Below, piece after piece: positions 22,078-32,982 of a stretch of 64,000 nucleotides of DNA; positions within the stretch are counted from its first letter, which is position 1, and every line of letters begins with the position of its first letter. Under the pieces are notes generated by a model that saw nothing but the letters and a program-made list of their open reading frames with translations, searched no databases and was not told the DNA's origin. A program made the translations under genes and the position numbers. Source of the DNA: Dermatemys mawii (taxonomy: Eukaryota; Chordata; Testudines; Dermatemydidae); NCBI GenBank assembly GCA_007922305.1, contig ML677374.1, positions 9,734,094-9,798,093 of the forward strand, in the 5' to 3' direction.

Positions 22078-22170
22078 AGTTTGTGATCTGCTGTAACTCC
22101 CAGATTCTTTTCTGCAGTACTCCTGTCTAGACAGTCATTTCCCATTTTGTATTTGAGTAATGTAAGTCAA
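22078..22170 (-). other. Inverted internal segment of the CR1 copy
   Basis: Read on the minus strand it continues the CR1 frame (TACAAAATGGGAAATGACTG, GAGTACTGCAGAAAAGAATC, GGGAGTTACAGCAGATCAC), encoding a YKMGNDCL..STAEKNLGVTADHK-like stretch. This is the segment expected immediately after the LGRNN block that precedes it in forward orientation. Both flanks are forward CR1, so about 90 bp were flipped in place. Confidence 0.75.
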
Positions 22171-22704
22171 AAATGAAATACCATGGGTTGTTATTTTTTT
22201 TGCAAAATATCATTCTGGGATGTATTAGCAGGATTGTTGTAAGCAAGACATAAGAAGTAATTTGCCCACTCTACTCAGCACAGATCAGGCCTCAGCTGGA
22301 GTATTGTGTCTAGTTCTGTGCACCACACTTCTGGAAAGATGTGGACAAATAGAGAAAGTCCAGAGGAGAATAACAAAAATGAGTCAAAGTCTAGAAAACA
22401 TGATCTCTGAGGAAAGACTAAAAAAACTGAGTTTGTTTATTCTAGAGAAGAGAAAACTGATGGGGGATGTGATAAAAATCTTCAGCATCGGAAGTTGTTA
22501 TAAAGTGGAGGGTGATAAATTGTTCTCCTTATTGTCTGAGGATAGGACATAGGGTAATGGGCTTAAACTGCAGCAAGAAAGATTTAGGTTACGCATTAGA
22601 AAAAACTTCTTAATTGATAGGGCAGTTAACCACTGGGACAAATTACCTAGGGAGGTTGTGGAACAGGGTAGAAAACACCTCTCAGAGATGGCCTAGAACA
22701 AAAC

Positions 22705-23016
22705 TGAAGGACATAAATCCACACCGTGTAGGAGTCAAGCAAAGGAGCTTATTACGTATAGCGCTGATGGAGTGTCACCTCGCTTATCAGGCTCAGAGAC
22801 ACTGTTGATTGATTAATTGCAATGAATTATATAGATTTATCATGGGCGTGGAAAAGTGACGGAGTAGGTGATTCCAAAGCCCCAGATAGGCCTAGCGCAG
22901 CAAGACAAGATAGCACAGTAGCCAATGGTCAAAAGATGACACGTCTCCGCCCATCGTTTCAGGTTAACAAGTTAACATGTAATTAATACTTTAATAAACT
23001 ATATTAGTATAAAATT

Positions 23017-23049
<33 letters not shown>

Positions 23050-23574
23050 TGAATTCGAGATGGGGTCCGCAGGAATGAAGTGGCTCCTCTGATCATTTAG
23101 CAGGTACATTCCTAGGAATTAAGCAAAGAGACAATGTAAAGTATATGGCAATAAGAATTGTCTTTCAAGTTGGCCCTTTGTGTTTTAAGGCAGGCACTGG
23201 TCCCTGGGAAAGTGAACTTGGGAGGGAGCTATATCTTATACTGACATGCCAACCTTTCATAGACTCAAGGTTGGTCTTGTGGGAAGAACTCCTCCTTACA
23301 GGAGAACTAGCGCAACAGGAACAGGACATCTTTGTGCCATTTGCAACTTTGAATAAGATACACTTACTTGGTTATGCTCAAACATCTGGCATTTTGCTGA
23401 CTATGATTTAATAAACAAAGCAAGGTTACTGTCTGTTATTTTGCTGTCTTTTAGCTAATCACTGTTTGCTAGGCCTCTGGCCTCTTGGCCAAACTCTGTA
23501 CTTTGGGCCTCTGAAAGCTGACACAAACCCATGCCCAAATTGTTATGGCACAGTACATGGATTTTGGCCCTTCA
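22705..23574 (+). mobile_element. Solo LTR-like element, 870 bp, inserted in CR1
   Basis: It begins TGAAGG and ends CCTTCA, the TG...CA inverted termini of an LTR. It is flanked by AAAAC (22700-22704) and AATAC (23575-23579), a 5-bp duplication with one mismatch. TATAAAA at 23008-23014 and AATAAA at 23410-23415 fit a promoter and a polyadenylation signal in that order. A (TG)n tract lies at 23021-23050. No gag, pol or env sequence is present, consistent with a solo LTR left by recombination. Family unknown. Confidence 0.65.
23021..23050. repeat. (TG)n microsatellite
   Basis: About 15 uninterrupted TG units inside the LTR-like element. Confidence 0.95.
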
Positions 23575-24045
23575 AATACTTAGTCCTCCCTCAGTTCAGG
23601 GGACAGGACTAGGTGGCCTTACAAGTACCACGTTTCTATGATTCAGTATGCCTGAGCCACCAAGTTTTATTGCCCATGCAAACTGGTTGGCTGTACATGC
23701 AAATGCCTAACCAACCTGTTCCACAAGCAATAACTCAGTTTGTACAGTCATGGTCACTCATAGGATTGCTAGCCCCTCAAAGGGTGTGTGTCCAGCTCCA
23801 GCTCTGACTAAACCCTGCTAATGTCCGGTCCTCGTAAAAGCCAGCAAGAGCTCAGGGGCTCGTGAGAGCTACAGGAGAGCCCGCACAGGCACGTAGCATG
23901 CAGAGTGTCGAACTGCTGTGTGCAGGCTAGGAAGGAGAAGGAAGCAGTGAGGCCTGCAAAAAGTGCTCTTGTAGAGAATAGCTAGGCCCCTGAAGAGGCC
24001 CTGGATCAGGAAAAAGACATGATTGGTAAGTAAAATAGGTTTACT

Positions 24046-24258
24046 TTGATGACCCATCAATGGCTATTAGCCAGGATGGGGTCCCTAGCCTCTGTTTGCC
24101 AGAAGCTGGGAATGGGTGACAGGGGTGGATCACTTGATAATTCCCTATTCTATTCATTCCCTTTAGGGCACCTGGCATTGGCCACTGTCAGAAGACAGGA
24201 TACTGGGCTAGATAGACCTTGGGTCTGACCCAGTATGGCCTTAAATGTTCTTAAATAA
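24046..24258 (+). mobile_element. CR1 LINE 3' end
   Basis: CAATGGCTATTAGCCAGGATG, CTCTGTTTGCCAGAAGCTGG, GGTGGATCACTTGATAATTCC, CTGGCATTGGCCACTGTCAG, GATACTGGGCTAGATAGACC and GACCCAGTATGGCC are the landmarks of the CR1 3' untranslated region. No coding sequence remains. Confidence 0.85.
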
Positions 24259-24365
24259 AACAGAAGCCCTAGAGAAAGGGGATATCCTTTGGCTAGAGCA
24301 TGTTCTTACGTCCACAGACTGGAGAGAGAACCTAGTGATGTGCACTGCAGAGTGGCTTTACACTG

Positions 24366-25080
24366 TGTGACAAAGCTCTGTCCTTATCTTCGTGGATCCT
24401 GCGTTTCCTGGCAGATTTTTACTAGCCTCAGCGGCTCACTGTGACCCTCCACGGAGCCCTTCTCTCTCTGGAGACAAGGTCACATCCTATTGAGCCATTT
24501 TCATCACAAACCAGTGAGGAGAAGCTATCCTTCCTGGCACAGTCTCTATTGTCTCCCAATCTCAGAGACTAATTAGGGGAGGCAGAAAGTGGGGAGCCCA
24601 GGCCTGCCCTCTACTCTGGGCTCCAGCCCAGGGACCCTAATACTATCAGCTAAGATAGCTGACCTTTTATCCACAAAACACAATACAATTCCCTGGGCTA
24701 CTTCCCCACAGCAGTCCCCGCTTCTTCAAACTCCACTTCACCCTCACCTCAGGGCCTCCTTCCTTCTGTATGATATGTTGTCCAACACTCAGTCTCACCA
24801 ACAGCAAAACTTCCTCTCACAGCTCCTGACACCCACAACCCACCTGACTAACTGGGAGGTTTTTATCTGGATTCAGCCAGTCCCTGATTGGCTTCAGGTG
24901 TCCCAGTTAGGCTAGCTGTTTCTACTCCTTTCTAGAAGGTTCTTAATTGGCCCCAGGTGTCTTGATTGGCCTGGAGTAGCCTTTGTTTGGCTATCCAGGG
25001 AACAGGGACCTGCACACCCTGAGACTAATATACCTGCCTTCCAGCACTCTCCTATATCCTTCTGATCTGACTCCGTCACA
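24366..25080. mobile_element. LTR-like element, 715 bp (TGTGAC...GTCACA)
   Basis: The termini TGTGAC and GTCACA are perfect complements, and ACTG occurs immediately on both sides (24362-24365, 25081-25084), a 4-bp duplication. The interior is pyrimidine-rich and has related words near its right side (GGCTTCAGGTGTCCCAG, GGCCCCAGGTGTCTTGAT). The TG...CA ends suggest a solo LTR, although no convincing AATAAA or TATA box is visible, so a DNA element is not excluded. Open frames inside are by chance. Confidence 0.55.
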
Positions 25081-25084
25081 ACTG

Positions 25085-26410
25085 GTACATGCAAACATTA
25101 TCCTTCTACACAAGCGACAACCCAGTTTGTGCTTAGAATCATGGGTTACTTTGTTGCATGTATTATTTTGCACGTAGACATGGGACTCTGCCAAGATGGG
25201 GAGGAAGGAAGTCTGAGGAGGGGATCAGGCCTTGTACGAGGATCAGGTCCATTCTGTGTGTGTTATAGTAGAGTTGAGCCCTCCTCCTTTTCACCAGCAT
25301 TTGTCATTGGTGAAAATATAGATACTGATGCCCCATTTTCTGACATTTTCTAGACTATTACTCATACAGAGTGGCATGAAGTCAAAGCCACAGTTGTTGA
25401 AGGTTTTTGATACAATGACCCAGCATTTTAACATGAACAAATAGTACCTAAAGTCACAGAAACATGGATTTATAACCCGTTGGGAAAAATGTAAGCGGAC
25501 AGCTAAAAGTCTCCCAAGATATTAGTAAATCTATACTGCTTACAACAATCACAGTGCACATGTTGCTCAATTATTAATTCTGTCAAGAAATACAAACCAC
25601 ATACACTGACACGAAATGAAACTTTTATCTATTTCCTCAAGTTCACTTACCCTGTGACCTTTCCCTGCTCTTCCAAGTCCCCCTAGAAGAACCAGATAAA
25701 ACCCAGATCAATAAGGCAATTTCTTTTTGTGAGCAAAAACACAGTCATTTTAATCAGGCATGACTGACTCTTCAAAGCTGTTTGTAAAACTGTTGCTTCC
25801 ATTCCCTCCCCTCCCCCAGCTCCAAATACATCAAGAAGAATCATTGTTAAAAGAAAAAAAGACCAGTCTTGTGGAGATATGTACACTGGGACAAATTCAT
25901 CTCTGGTGTAAATCTGTGGTCTTCAGTGCAGTAACAGTAGGGATCACTTTTGTCCACAATATGTTTTTCACTGTGTTTCTGGGCCCAGTTTTTTGCTAAT
26001 TATACCCTGCAGGAATAACTTGAACAATGAATGTTCACGCTTCCTCAACTGGGAACAATTCCACTCCACTGTTCCTGCTCCAAAACATTGTGCACTGTCA
26101 TTGCCTCTGTAATTAGCCCCCCTTTTGAAATGTCATCTTAAAAAGAATATAAGAAATACAAAATTTTTATCTCTAAACTGCTCCCATTTTCTGAGTAAGA
26201 TAGGCAGAAGTTTGAGACTCACAGGGGCAGGGTGCTGTAAAATCAGCGAGCCTCTCCTGATGTCAACAGAGCTATGCTGATTTGCATCTGGGTCTAGCCA
26301 ACAAATCGTAAATGGCTTCCAAAAATTAAATTATTTGCTGCATGCATTTCCCTCTTTTCTTGTACTTTCTGCTTCTGCATAACCATATCAAATACTTGGA
26401 TACTGCTTCC
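25085..26410. other. No gene recognised
   Basis: Unique-looking sequence. A decayed palindromic unit occurs near 26225-26295 (AAATCAGCGAGCC, GCTATGCTGATTTGC). Confidence 0.45.
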
Positions 26411-26414
26411 ATTC

Positions 26415-26575
26415 CCCCATCAACTCTGACTGTGCCTCTCGCGGCGGTGGTGTAAAGGAGTTGATCGGAGCGTGCTCTAGGGTTGATTTATCACGTCTAG
26501 ACTAGAGGTGATAAATCGACCCCCGCTGGATCAATCACTGCCTGCTGATCCGGCAGGTAATGTAGACATACCCTT
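26415..26575 (-). mobile_element. hAT-like MITE, truncated, reverse orientation
   Basis: Same family as 3552-3851 in the opposite orientation. It ends GTAGACATACCCT, and the internal hairpin is present as GATTTATCACGTCTAG against CTAGAGGTGATAAATC. The far end is not distinct. Confidence 0.65.
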
Positions 26576-26599
26576 AGTTCAACATCCCTATGTAGTGAG

Positions 26600-26697
26600 G
26601 AAGAAAGAACCACTGGGTGTAATTCTATGGCTTTTGTTATGCAGGAGGACAAATTAGATTATCATAGTGGTCCCTTTGGGCTCTCATTCTATGACTC
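26600..26697 (+). mobile_element. CR1-like LINE 3' end
   Basis: GGTGTAATTCTATGGC, GCAGGAGGACAAATTAGATT, ATAGTGGTCCC and CTCATTCTATGACTC match the 3' end also seen at 60540-60640. Only about 100 bp remain. Confidence 0.6.
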
Positions 26698-26699
26698 AG

Positions 26700-27639
26700 T
26701 TGCTGGTCATTAATTTTGTGCATGTGTGTGTGATTGTTGGCACTGGTGCTGTGACATTTCCTGGAAGCCTTACTTGGTGTAGATCTTTTTCTTGCCTTGC
26801 CCCAGTGACATTCCTGGGGGCAGAAGCAGATGTCACTGATTCAGAGGAAGTAGCAGAGAGGCCACCCCCGAAGGAAAGCGCAATGCCCAGGCAATGGGAA
26901 AAACAGGTGCTGCTGCATTATTATAACTCTCCCAGTTCTTCATCAGGAGTTTTTCTTTTAAAAATGAAACCTTGTGGAGTTCCGGTTCCTTTTCATTCCT
27001 CTCCCTATACTGATTAGCCTCTTTGTTTCTGCTTCATTGCCCTCCTCTGTGCTGTGGGGTTGTGATTCTCCTTTCATTCCAGCACCTGTTTTCTTTCTTT
27101 GAGGCAACAAAAAGAAAAAAAATGTTGTCTTTTGACAACTTTTTCTATGACACGAGAAGACAGTCTTAAGTGGCAGGTGCATTTTATTTACTGTTTTCTT
27201 CCAATGGTTTTCTGAAATGCTCAGTCTGCCTCCTACTTTCCTTTGTTTGCTATGTATGCTGCACGTGTGCATACAGGGCCAAATCCTGAGGTCCTCATTT
27301 AGGGTTGATCGTGGCCCAAGTTCTGTGAGCAAATCTCTCTACCCAGGGATCATGCATTCTTGCCGCATGAATGGGGTCTCAGTTGCCTCCTACTTTCCGC
27401 TATGCCCATCTGGGGATCTGCACCCTGGACTGGATACAATGCTCAGTGAAGTTAATACAAGGCTGTCCATTATTTCAGTGGGTATTGAATTAAGCCCACT
27501 GGGAAGGAGCAGGGCTAGGGAAAGAGTAAACAGCCAGGGGCAGGGACAAGACACATACCTTCCCCCAACTGGCCCAGTGGATTGAAGAGATACCAAGCAA
27601 AAGGCCAGCCATTTCCTCACATGTGGGTTGTATCTCTGT
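26700..27639. other. No gene recognised
   Basis: Frames of 116-124 codons on both strands (26667-27332 and 27217-27585) overlap and show no domain, so they are chance frames in moderately GC-rich DNA. Confidence 0.45.
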
Positions 27640-27898
27640 AGGTATGTCTTCATTACCCGCCAAATCAGCAGGTAGTGATTGATCTATCGGAGACTGATTT
27701 ATCACGTCTCGTTTAGATGCGATAAATCGATACCCAAAGGCACTCGCCTTCGACTCCGGAACTCCAACTCGCCAAGAGGCGCAAGCAGAGTCGACAGGGG
27801 AGCCTGTTGCTGCCGTGAGGACTCCAGGTAAGTTGATCTAAGATGCGCTGAAGTTGTGTATCTTAGGTCGACCCCTCCCGCTAGTGTAAACCAAGCCT
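27640..27898 (+). mobile_element. hAT-like MITE, relative of 3552-3851
   Basis: The left end is AGGTATGTCTTCATTACC and the right end AGTGTAAACCAAGCCT. The internal hairpin (GATTTATCACGTCTCG against AGATGCGATAAATCGA), AGAGTCGACAGGGGAGC and AGGTAAGTTGATCTAAGAT all align with 3552-3851 in order. It has the small deletions of an old copy, and no target duplication was found. Confidence 0.75.
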
Positions 27899-28309
27899 AT
27901 GGCAGATCCCCACTGGGTAATCCTGGATGCCATGGCACCAATGCCTTGAGGCCTGACGGTTGATCTTCCTTGCACTTCCATCCTAGCAGCTGTCACTGTG
28001 TACGTGCAATGGTCACCATTGTGGTTGACACACTAGGGACTGAAGTAGGGACAGCCAAAACCAGAAGCAGGAGCTGCAAGAGGTGGAGCCAAAGCTCTCT
28101 GGGTAGTACTGTCACAGTCTCATATTCTCTGTGGATCAGTCACTGAGGGAGACACTTACCAGTGGCTTACATGTGATTTTTCTTATTATTCGTATCTATA
28201 GGGGGGGAAAAGTCCTTATTGTCTTAAACATCTGTGACACTTTGTTGAACAACTACCTGAGATGATAATAGAAAAAGGCAGAAGGTAAGAGAAAGGGTGA
28301 AAGAAAAGG

Positions 28310-28700
28310 AGAATTATTAGCTCCATTTTACAGATGGAGAGCTGCCGCACAGAGGAACTAAGGGCCAGATTTACACACCTAAAGGTGTGCAGATGGATTT
28401 GCAAAAGCTCCTAAGTGAGGTATGCACCTAACTCCTATTGATTTTCAACCTACTTAGGTGCTTTTGTAACTCCCACTAGGTTAGATGCCCATTGGCATCT
28501 TTAGGCTTCTAAATACCTTTGTAAATCTGATCCAAAGTGACTTAGGTGCCTAACTCCCATTGATTTGCATTGGAACTTAGGTGCCTATTGTGCATTGTTG
28601 AAAAATGTACCCCAAGTGACTTGCCCAAGGTCATACAGGAAACCTTTGAAAGATCCAGGAACTGAACTCTTATCTCCCAAGTCTTAGTCCAATATCTTTG
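28310..28700 (-). mobile_element. MIR-type SINE, minus strand, split by a palindromic repeat
   Basis: TAGCTCCATTTTACAGATGG and CACAGAGGAACTAAGG are the reverse of a MIR tail. The element resumes at about 28613 with AAGTGACTTGCCCAAGGTC, ACCTTTGAAAGATCC and CCAAGTCTTAGTCCAATATC, the reverse of the MIR body and head. The two halves meet where an intact MIR would be continuous. Confidence 0.7.
28362..28612. repeat. Palindromic TTAGG..CCTAA repeat inserted in MIR
   Basis: GGCCAGATTTACACACC begins the insert. It contains at least three TTAGGTGC / GCACCTAA blocks and two ACTCC(T/C)ATTGATTTxCA centres, so it looks like two foldback units joined. It separates the halves of an older MIR. Confidence 0.6.
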
Positions 28701-29175
28701 GCTGCCTCTCTCATAAGCCACTTATAAGTTATGAATTTATATTTATATTTGAGTCAGTCTAGAACTAAATGACAAAAATTATCTGCACCATTATTCCTGT
28801 TTGTAATAGCTTAGTGATTTTAGTTTTCACTCATGATGGCTTTCCTTATAAGTAGAAGCAAGTGATCCATGATGTAGTTTAAACAATTTGCACTCTGCAA
28901 GACCTCATTTTTAAGTGCAAACGGTAAGTGACATGAAATGAGAGTCAGCTGAAACTGATATTTGACACACTGAACTCTGCAATTATCAGGCATAATGATC
29001 TCTCCAAAGAAGATGATGTATTCTTACTTAAAGCAGGAAAGAATATGAACCATAAAATCTTGAGAGAGTACAACATTGGCAGATGTGAACAAAACAAACC
29101 ATAGCAGTTAATGAAATTTGCAGACCGCTTACATGTGGCACCTAAGTTTTGACAGGCTACTTTGGCTGTGGGCCT
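28701..29175. other. No gene recognised
   Basis: AT-rich unique-looking sequence without notable frames or repeats. Confidence 0.45.
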
Positions 29176-29260
29176 GTATTGCAGGAGGGAAGGTGATCTT
29201 GCAGTTTAAGGTTAGGATGGGGAGTTCTGGGTTCTAGTCCTTGTTTTGCTGTTGGCTTGT
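29176..29260 (+). mobile_element. tRNA-type SINE head fragment
   Basis: GTGATCTTGCAGTTTAAGG, GGGGAGTTCTGGGTTCTAGTCC and TTTTGCTGTTGGC resemble the 5' head of the SINE seen complete at 54365-54560. The body is missing. Confidence 0.5.
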
Positions 29261-29502
29261 TTGGCAAGTAGCTTAGAGACAAATTGTCAGTCTCACGCAA
29301 ATGCATGCCTTTTGTATGTCACTGTCTCATACCCAGTGGTCATTTGCCAACATATTCCTGGAAGCAGCTTCATTAGGACCACTCAGGCTACCGGAAGATG
29401 CTGGCATTTGGAGGAGCACAGAGTGGCATAAAGCCACAGTTGTCCTCCTTTCCTGGGCTACCTTCTGAGAGGCATGGGACAGAATCAAGCCCCAAATGCT
29501 CA

Positions 29503-29536
29503 GATAGAATATATTACATGTGTAATATATTCTATC
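29503..29536. repeat. Perfect 16-bp inverted repeat, 2-nt centre
   Basis: GATAGAATATATTACA (29503-29518) is followed by TG and its exact complement (29521-29536). It is AT-rich and could extrude as a cruciform. It is not part of any element I recognise. Confidence 0.9.
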
Positions 29537-29561
29537 AGGATTACATTATTACTGGCATAGG

Positions 29562-29640
29562 ACTGATTTTCAGAAGTTCTGAGCACCCAAATCTCCAGCT
29601 GATGTCAATGGGGATTACTAGCACTCAGCATCCGTGGCAA
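29562..29640. repeat. Short palindromic repeat, GAGCACCCAAAT family
   Basis: GATTTTCAGAAGTTCTGAGC opens the unit and AGCACTCAGCATC closes it. The centre GATGTCAATGGGGATTAC is the usual palindromic core of these small elements. The right arm is decayed. Confidence 0.45.
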
Positions 29641-30283
29641 CCATCCGCGTCGTTCTTTCCATTTATGGCACCAGTAATCACGCTGTGTTAGCAGGGTTCA
29701 AATAGACCATCAAAACATCTTACCTTGAAACATAGGGCAGGCACCAGTTCCACCCTAAAGTCAAGATACAGGACACTTTGTCATTTGCTGTCATTTATAA
29801 ATTACAAGTTCCCAAACGCTGGCCTATCATGAAAGCGAGGGTATGAGTTTTATTACAGAGCAAACAGCTTATTGCAAATTATTCCCTTATTAAAATTCAC
29901 AAAGGATAAATTTCAATAAGAGGCTGTAACCTTTCCATTCATCATAGTCACAGATTGCAGTCTATTTGTCTGATTCTTTCTTTCGTTAACTCTCCACCAA
30001 GCTGTCATTGCACAGAAATCCAGGAAGAAGGAGATTTAAAGAACTGTGACAGGAATGCTTGTAGTGGACACTAACTCTTCCTGGCATGTTACAAAATAAG
30101 ATCACATTTTCAGTTCAGCAAGATGAATTGTACATGTTTCTTGCTGAATTTAGCTAAAAGTGACTTAACAAATACTGAAACGCTCATCATCCATTTTAAC
30201 AGCCTCACTGGCATGTGCTACAGACTGGTAGCAGCTCAGTTTCCATTAAAACAATCACCAAGTTGTAGCAGAAATATTGAGCC
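29641..30283. other. No gene recognised
   Basis: Unique-looking AT-rich sequence. Confidence 0.45.
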
Positions 30284-30365
30284 AAATCCTCTGCTGGTAT
30301 AAATCAATGTAACTCTATTGACCTCCATGGAGCTACAGCTATTTATGCCAGCTGAGGATCTGACC
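30284..30365. repeat. Short palindromic repeat, GATCCTCAGCTGG family
   Basis: GCCAAATCCTCTGCTGGTAT and ATGCCAGCTGAGGATCTGAC form complementary arms. Inside, TAAATCAATGTAACTC pairs loosely with GGAGCTACAGCTATTTA. Related copies lie near 20812, 33868, 41142, 48595, 49722 and 49975. Confidence 0.6.
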
Positions 30366-30954
30366 AAGTTACTTTAGTTTTTACTTATCCACTTGATGAA
30401 TGCACTAAAACAAAATGGAGATTTTAGCAGTAATTGTGGTCTCACTTTACCATCCTGTCTCATCTAGGGTTTCCCATACATTTAAGAAAGATGAGAGAGA
30501 GCTTAAAATTTAAATACGACAACTGGTTCTCTTCCAGGCAGTACGCTAATCTTCTTGCAATGCCCAGAGAATCAGTGCAAAATTAAAATTAAGTCCCAAG
30601 TGATTGTTGTATGGCAACAGTTATGAATACCCTTTTGTTTAGCCTCCACCGTGAAGTCTCTGCTCGCTACAAAAGAGTTTTGTCAGAAGATCCTGAAGGC
30701 ACATCTCATGCTTCTACTGCCTGGCAAACACTGTGGGAAATGAATTAGAAGCAAGAACAAATAAATGTACTGCACTGGCTTCAGTGAACAGAATTTCCTG
30801 CTTGGCTTCATCACCATGTCTTCAGAGATCCCAAAGTCCACTACTGCTCAGCTATTTCATACCTTCCATTTCATGCTCAAAAGGCAAGATCTATATATAC
30901 TCCAGACTAAGCTGATTACTTCTCATCCTACCCTGGGTGCACATGGAGAACAAT
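30366..30954. other. No gene recognised
   Basis: No element or meaningful frame identified. Confidence 0.45.
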
Positions 30955-31180
30955 TGATCACTGTCCTCTTTATAAACAACCTTTTATGTACTTGAAGACT
31001 TAGCATGTTCCCCCCTCAGCATTCTCTCCTCTAGACTAAACATGCTAAGTTCTTTCAACTTTTTCTCATGGAACATGTTTTCTAAACCTTTTATTGTTTC
31101 TGATGCTCTGCCCTGGATTCTTTCCAAATTTGTTCACATCTTTAAGAAGACACCATATGGATACCAATTCACTTCACAGT
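30955..31180 (-). mobile_element. CR1 LINE ORF2 fragment, minus strand
   Basis: Read on the minus strand it gives EKKLKELSMFSLEERMLRGE followed by a diverged remainder, the conserved YEERLKELGLFSLEKRRLRG segment of CR1 ORF2. DNA words such as CCTTTTATGTACTTGAAGAC and CTCTAGACTAAACATGC show it in reverse. Both ends are lost. Confidence 0.7.
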
Positions 31181-32472
31181 GCTGGTCCTAATATAAAAAA
31201 CTCTGTATCAGATTGGGATCTAGCTACCACCAGAGCTGCCTCATCCCCTATGACCCTCCAGTCCAGTAACGCTCCACAAGAATGATATAGCGGGAAAGAA
31301 CCAAGTTTCGGCTCTTTGGCGCTTGGGGCAGAATGTTCTCAGCTATGGAGCTCCCTATGAGAAGAGGTCAGGTTGTCCCCCAGACTGACAGTTCAGATAG
31401 AAGTGTGAGGTGTTCCTCTGCAGGAAAGCCTGTTCCTAGGAATGAAATCTGTAAATCAATATATTAAATACAAATTTGATAAGCATGTAAATTCACATAC
31501 CACTGCCCAAAAGAGAACAGACCCAAACACCATTTCTTCTGTACACTGGCTCTATCATTTTTTTATCCTTAGATATCAAGATGATAGATGCCTTATAAAT
31601 ATGAACCATGAACAGATATAAAGAGCTGGGGAGGGGGGTAAAAATGCAGGGAGAGAGAGATTGGACCCTCTATTCCCACAGAGAAGGGACCAGTATTCCC
31701 TTCATAACACAAAGATCTTGTCTTGTCATTTTGCACCTAAAGGATTTTGCTTTAATTCAAGATGAATATCCAGTTGTTTCAGCCTTAAATTTACATCTCC
31801 ATGTAATCTGATAAAGTCCAAACCCCCAAGACACAGCTAGAGGAACAAAATGAAAGTCAAACATAATAGATGCTCCTGTGGCTATCTATCTGCTTTCACT
31901 GAGTAAAAAGTTGCATCATAGGGAGAAGCAAATTCCAGAACTATTGAGGGCCCTCTCCTGAGAATACCATAGCTCTGTGCCAGGTACCTCAGCACAGAGG
32001 AGTTACTGCAGCAGCATTTGGTGAGAGGCATAAAACTTGGTGTTGTATTAGCAAGGGAACAGGGAGCCTTAGTGAAATGCTTTTATTTAACAATAGAATA
32101 AACATAATGGATAGAACCTGGGAAATCTGCGGATATCCCCGGACCATGCATCGGATGTGGATACTAATTTTGTGTCTGCCGAGGGCTCTAATAATGAATG
32201 AAATTGGATTCAGTGTCTAATGCAGAGAATTCTGTCTCCAAGTGTCTCTCTAGCCTACTTTCTGTTATCTAACTGAAGGGTCCTTTAAAGGGCACTGTGG
32301 CCCACTGGAGGGCTCTATGGCCCACTGGGTATGTGATCTTTTGCCACTACATTTGGGCCTGCAGATAATTTTTGCTGGTGAGCAGAAAGGGAACCTTGTG
32401 CTGAAGCAGTCTTTGAAGAAGGAAAATGGGCTTTTTAAAAACAGTTTCCATTTTTTGTCTTCATTTAGGGAA
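31181..32472. other. No gene recognised
   Basis: Unique-looking sequence with short, unremarkable frames. Confidence 0.45.
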
Positions 32473-32573
32473 ACAATAACATCTGTCAAGAATCAGAGGG
32501 GTAGCCGTGTTAGTCTGGAATTGCAGAAGTGACAAAGAGTCCTGTGGCACCTTAAAGACTAACTAAAGTTTTA

Positions 32574-32611
32574 GAGCATAAGCTTTCGTGGGCTAGTACC
32601 CACTTCGTTGG
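32574..32611 (-). ncRNA. Hammerhead-like core, left unit (decayed)
   Basis: On the minus strand: CCAACGA in place of CUGANGA, then the GTGGG/CCCAC stem, GAAA, AGC-TTAT-GCT. Two changes in the first core segment should abolish activity. The helix II arms are intact. Confidence 0.35.
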
Positions 32612-32982
32612 ATGCATGCAGTGGAAGTATCCAGGGGCAGGTATAAATAGGTAGGCAAGAACCAGATGGGAGATAACAGGGTTAGTCCAATGAGGCTGAA
32701 CCAGCTTGTTATCTCTAATCAGGGAGGGTGAGGTGTTCCTCTAGCAGCTGAATTGGAGGTGTGAATAGCGAGAGAAGAGAAGCTGCTTTTGTAGTTAGCT
32801 AGCCATTCGTAATCTTTGTTCAATCCTTGACTGATAGTATCAAATTTGCAAATGAATTGCAGCTCTGCAGTCTCTCTTTGTAGTCTGGACTTGAAGTTTT
32901 TTTTGCTGCAAAATGCTGACCTTTAAATCTTCTATAGTGTGTCCAGAGAGATTGAAGTGCTCTTCAGGTAGGACCTGTAGGA

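Larger units (their letters stand above)
21871..23645 (+). mobile_element. CR1 LINE with micro-inversion, split by a solo LTR
   Basis: Forward blocks at 21871-22077 translate to a CR1 stretch ending NKDKCKVFYLGRNN. After an inverted segment, the frame resumes near 22180 and at 22262-22552 reads through ASAGVLCLVLCTTLLER, IEKVQRRITKMSQSLENM, SEERLKKLSLFILEKRKL and CYKVEGDKLFSLLSEDRT, the C-terminal part of CR1 ORF2. The CR1 sequence stops at 22699 and restarts at 23575 with AATACTTAGTCCTCCCTC, ending TTCTATGATTC. It is an inactive, 5'-truncated copy. Confidence 0.8.

Noticed and set aside
23008..23014. Host gene promoter (TATAAAA)
   Set aside because: It lies inside an LTR-like insertion with no downstream gene.
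22705..23574. Intact endogenous retrovirus
   Set aside because: Only an LTR-like segment is present. No gag, pol or env sequence occurs on either side, and both flanks are CR1.
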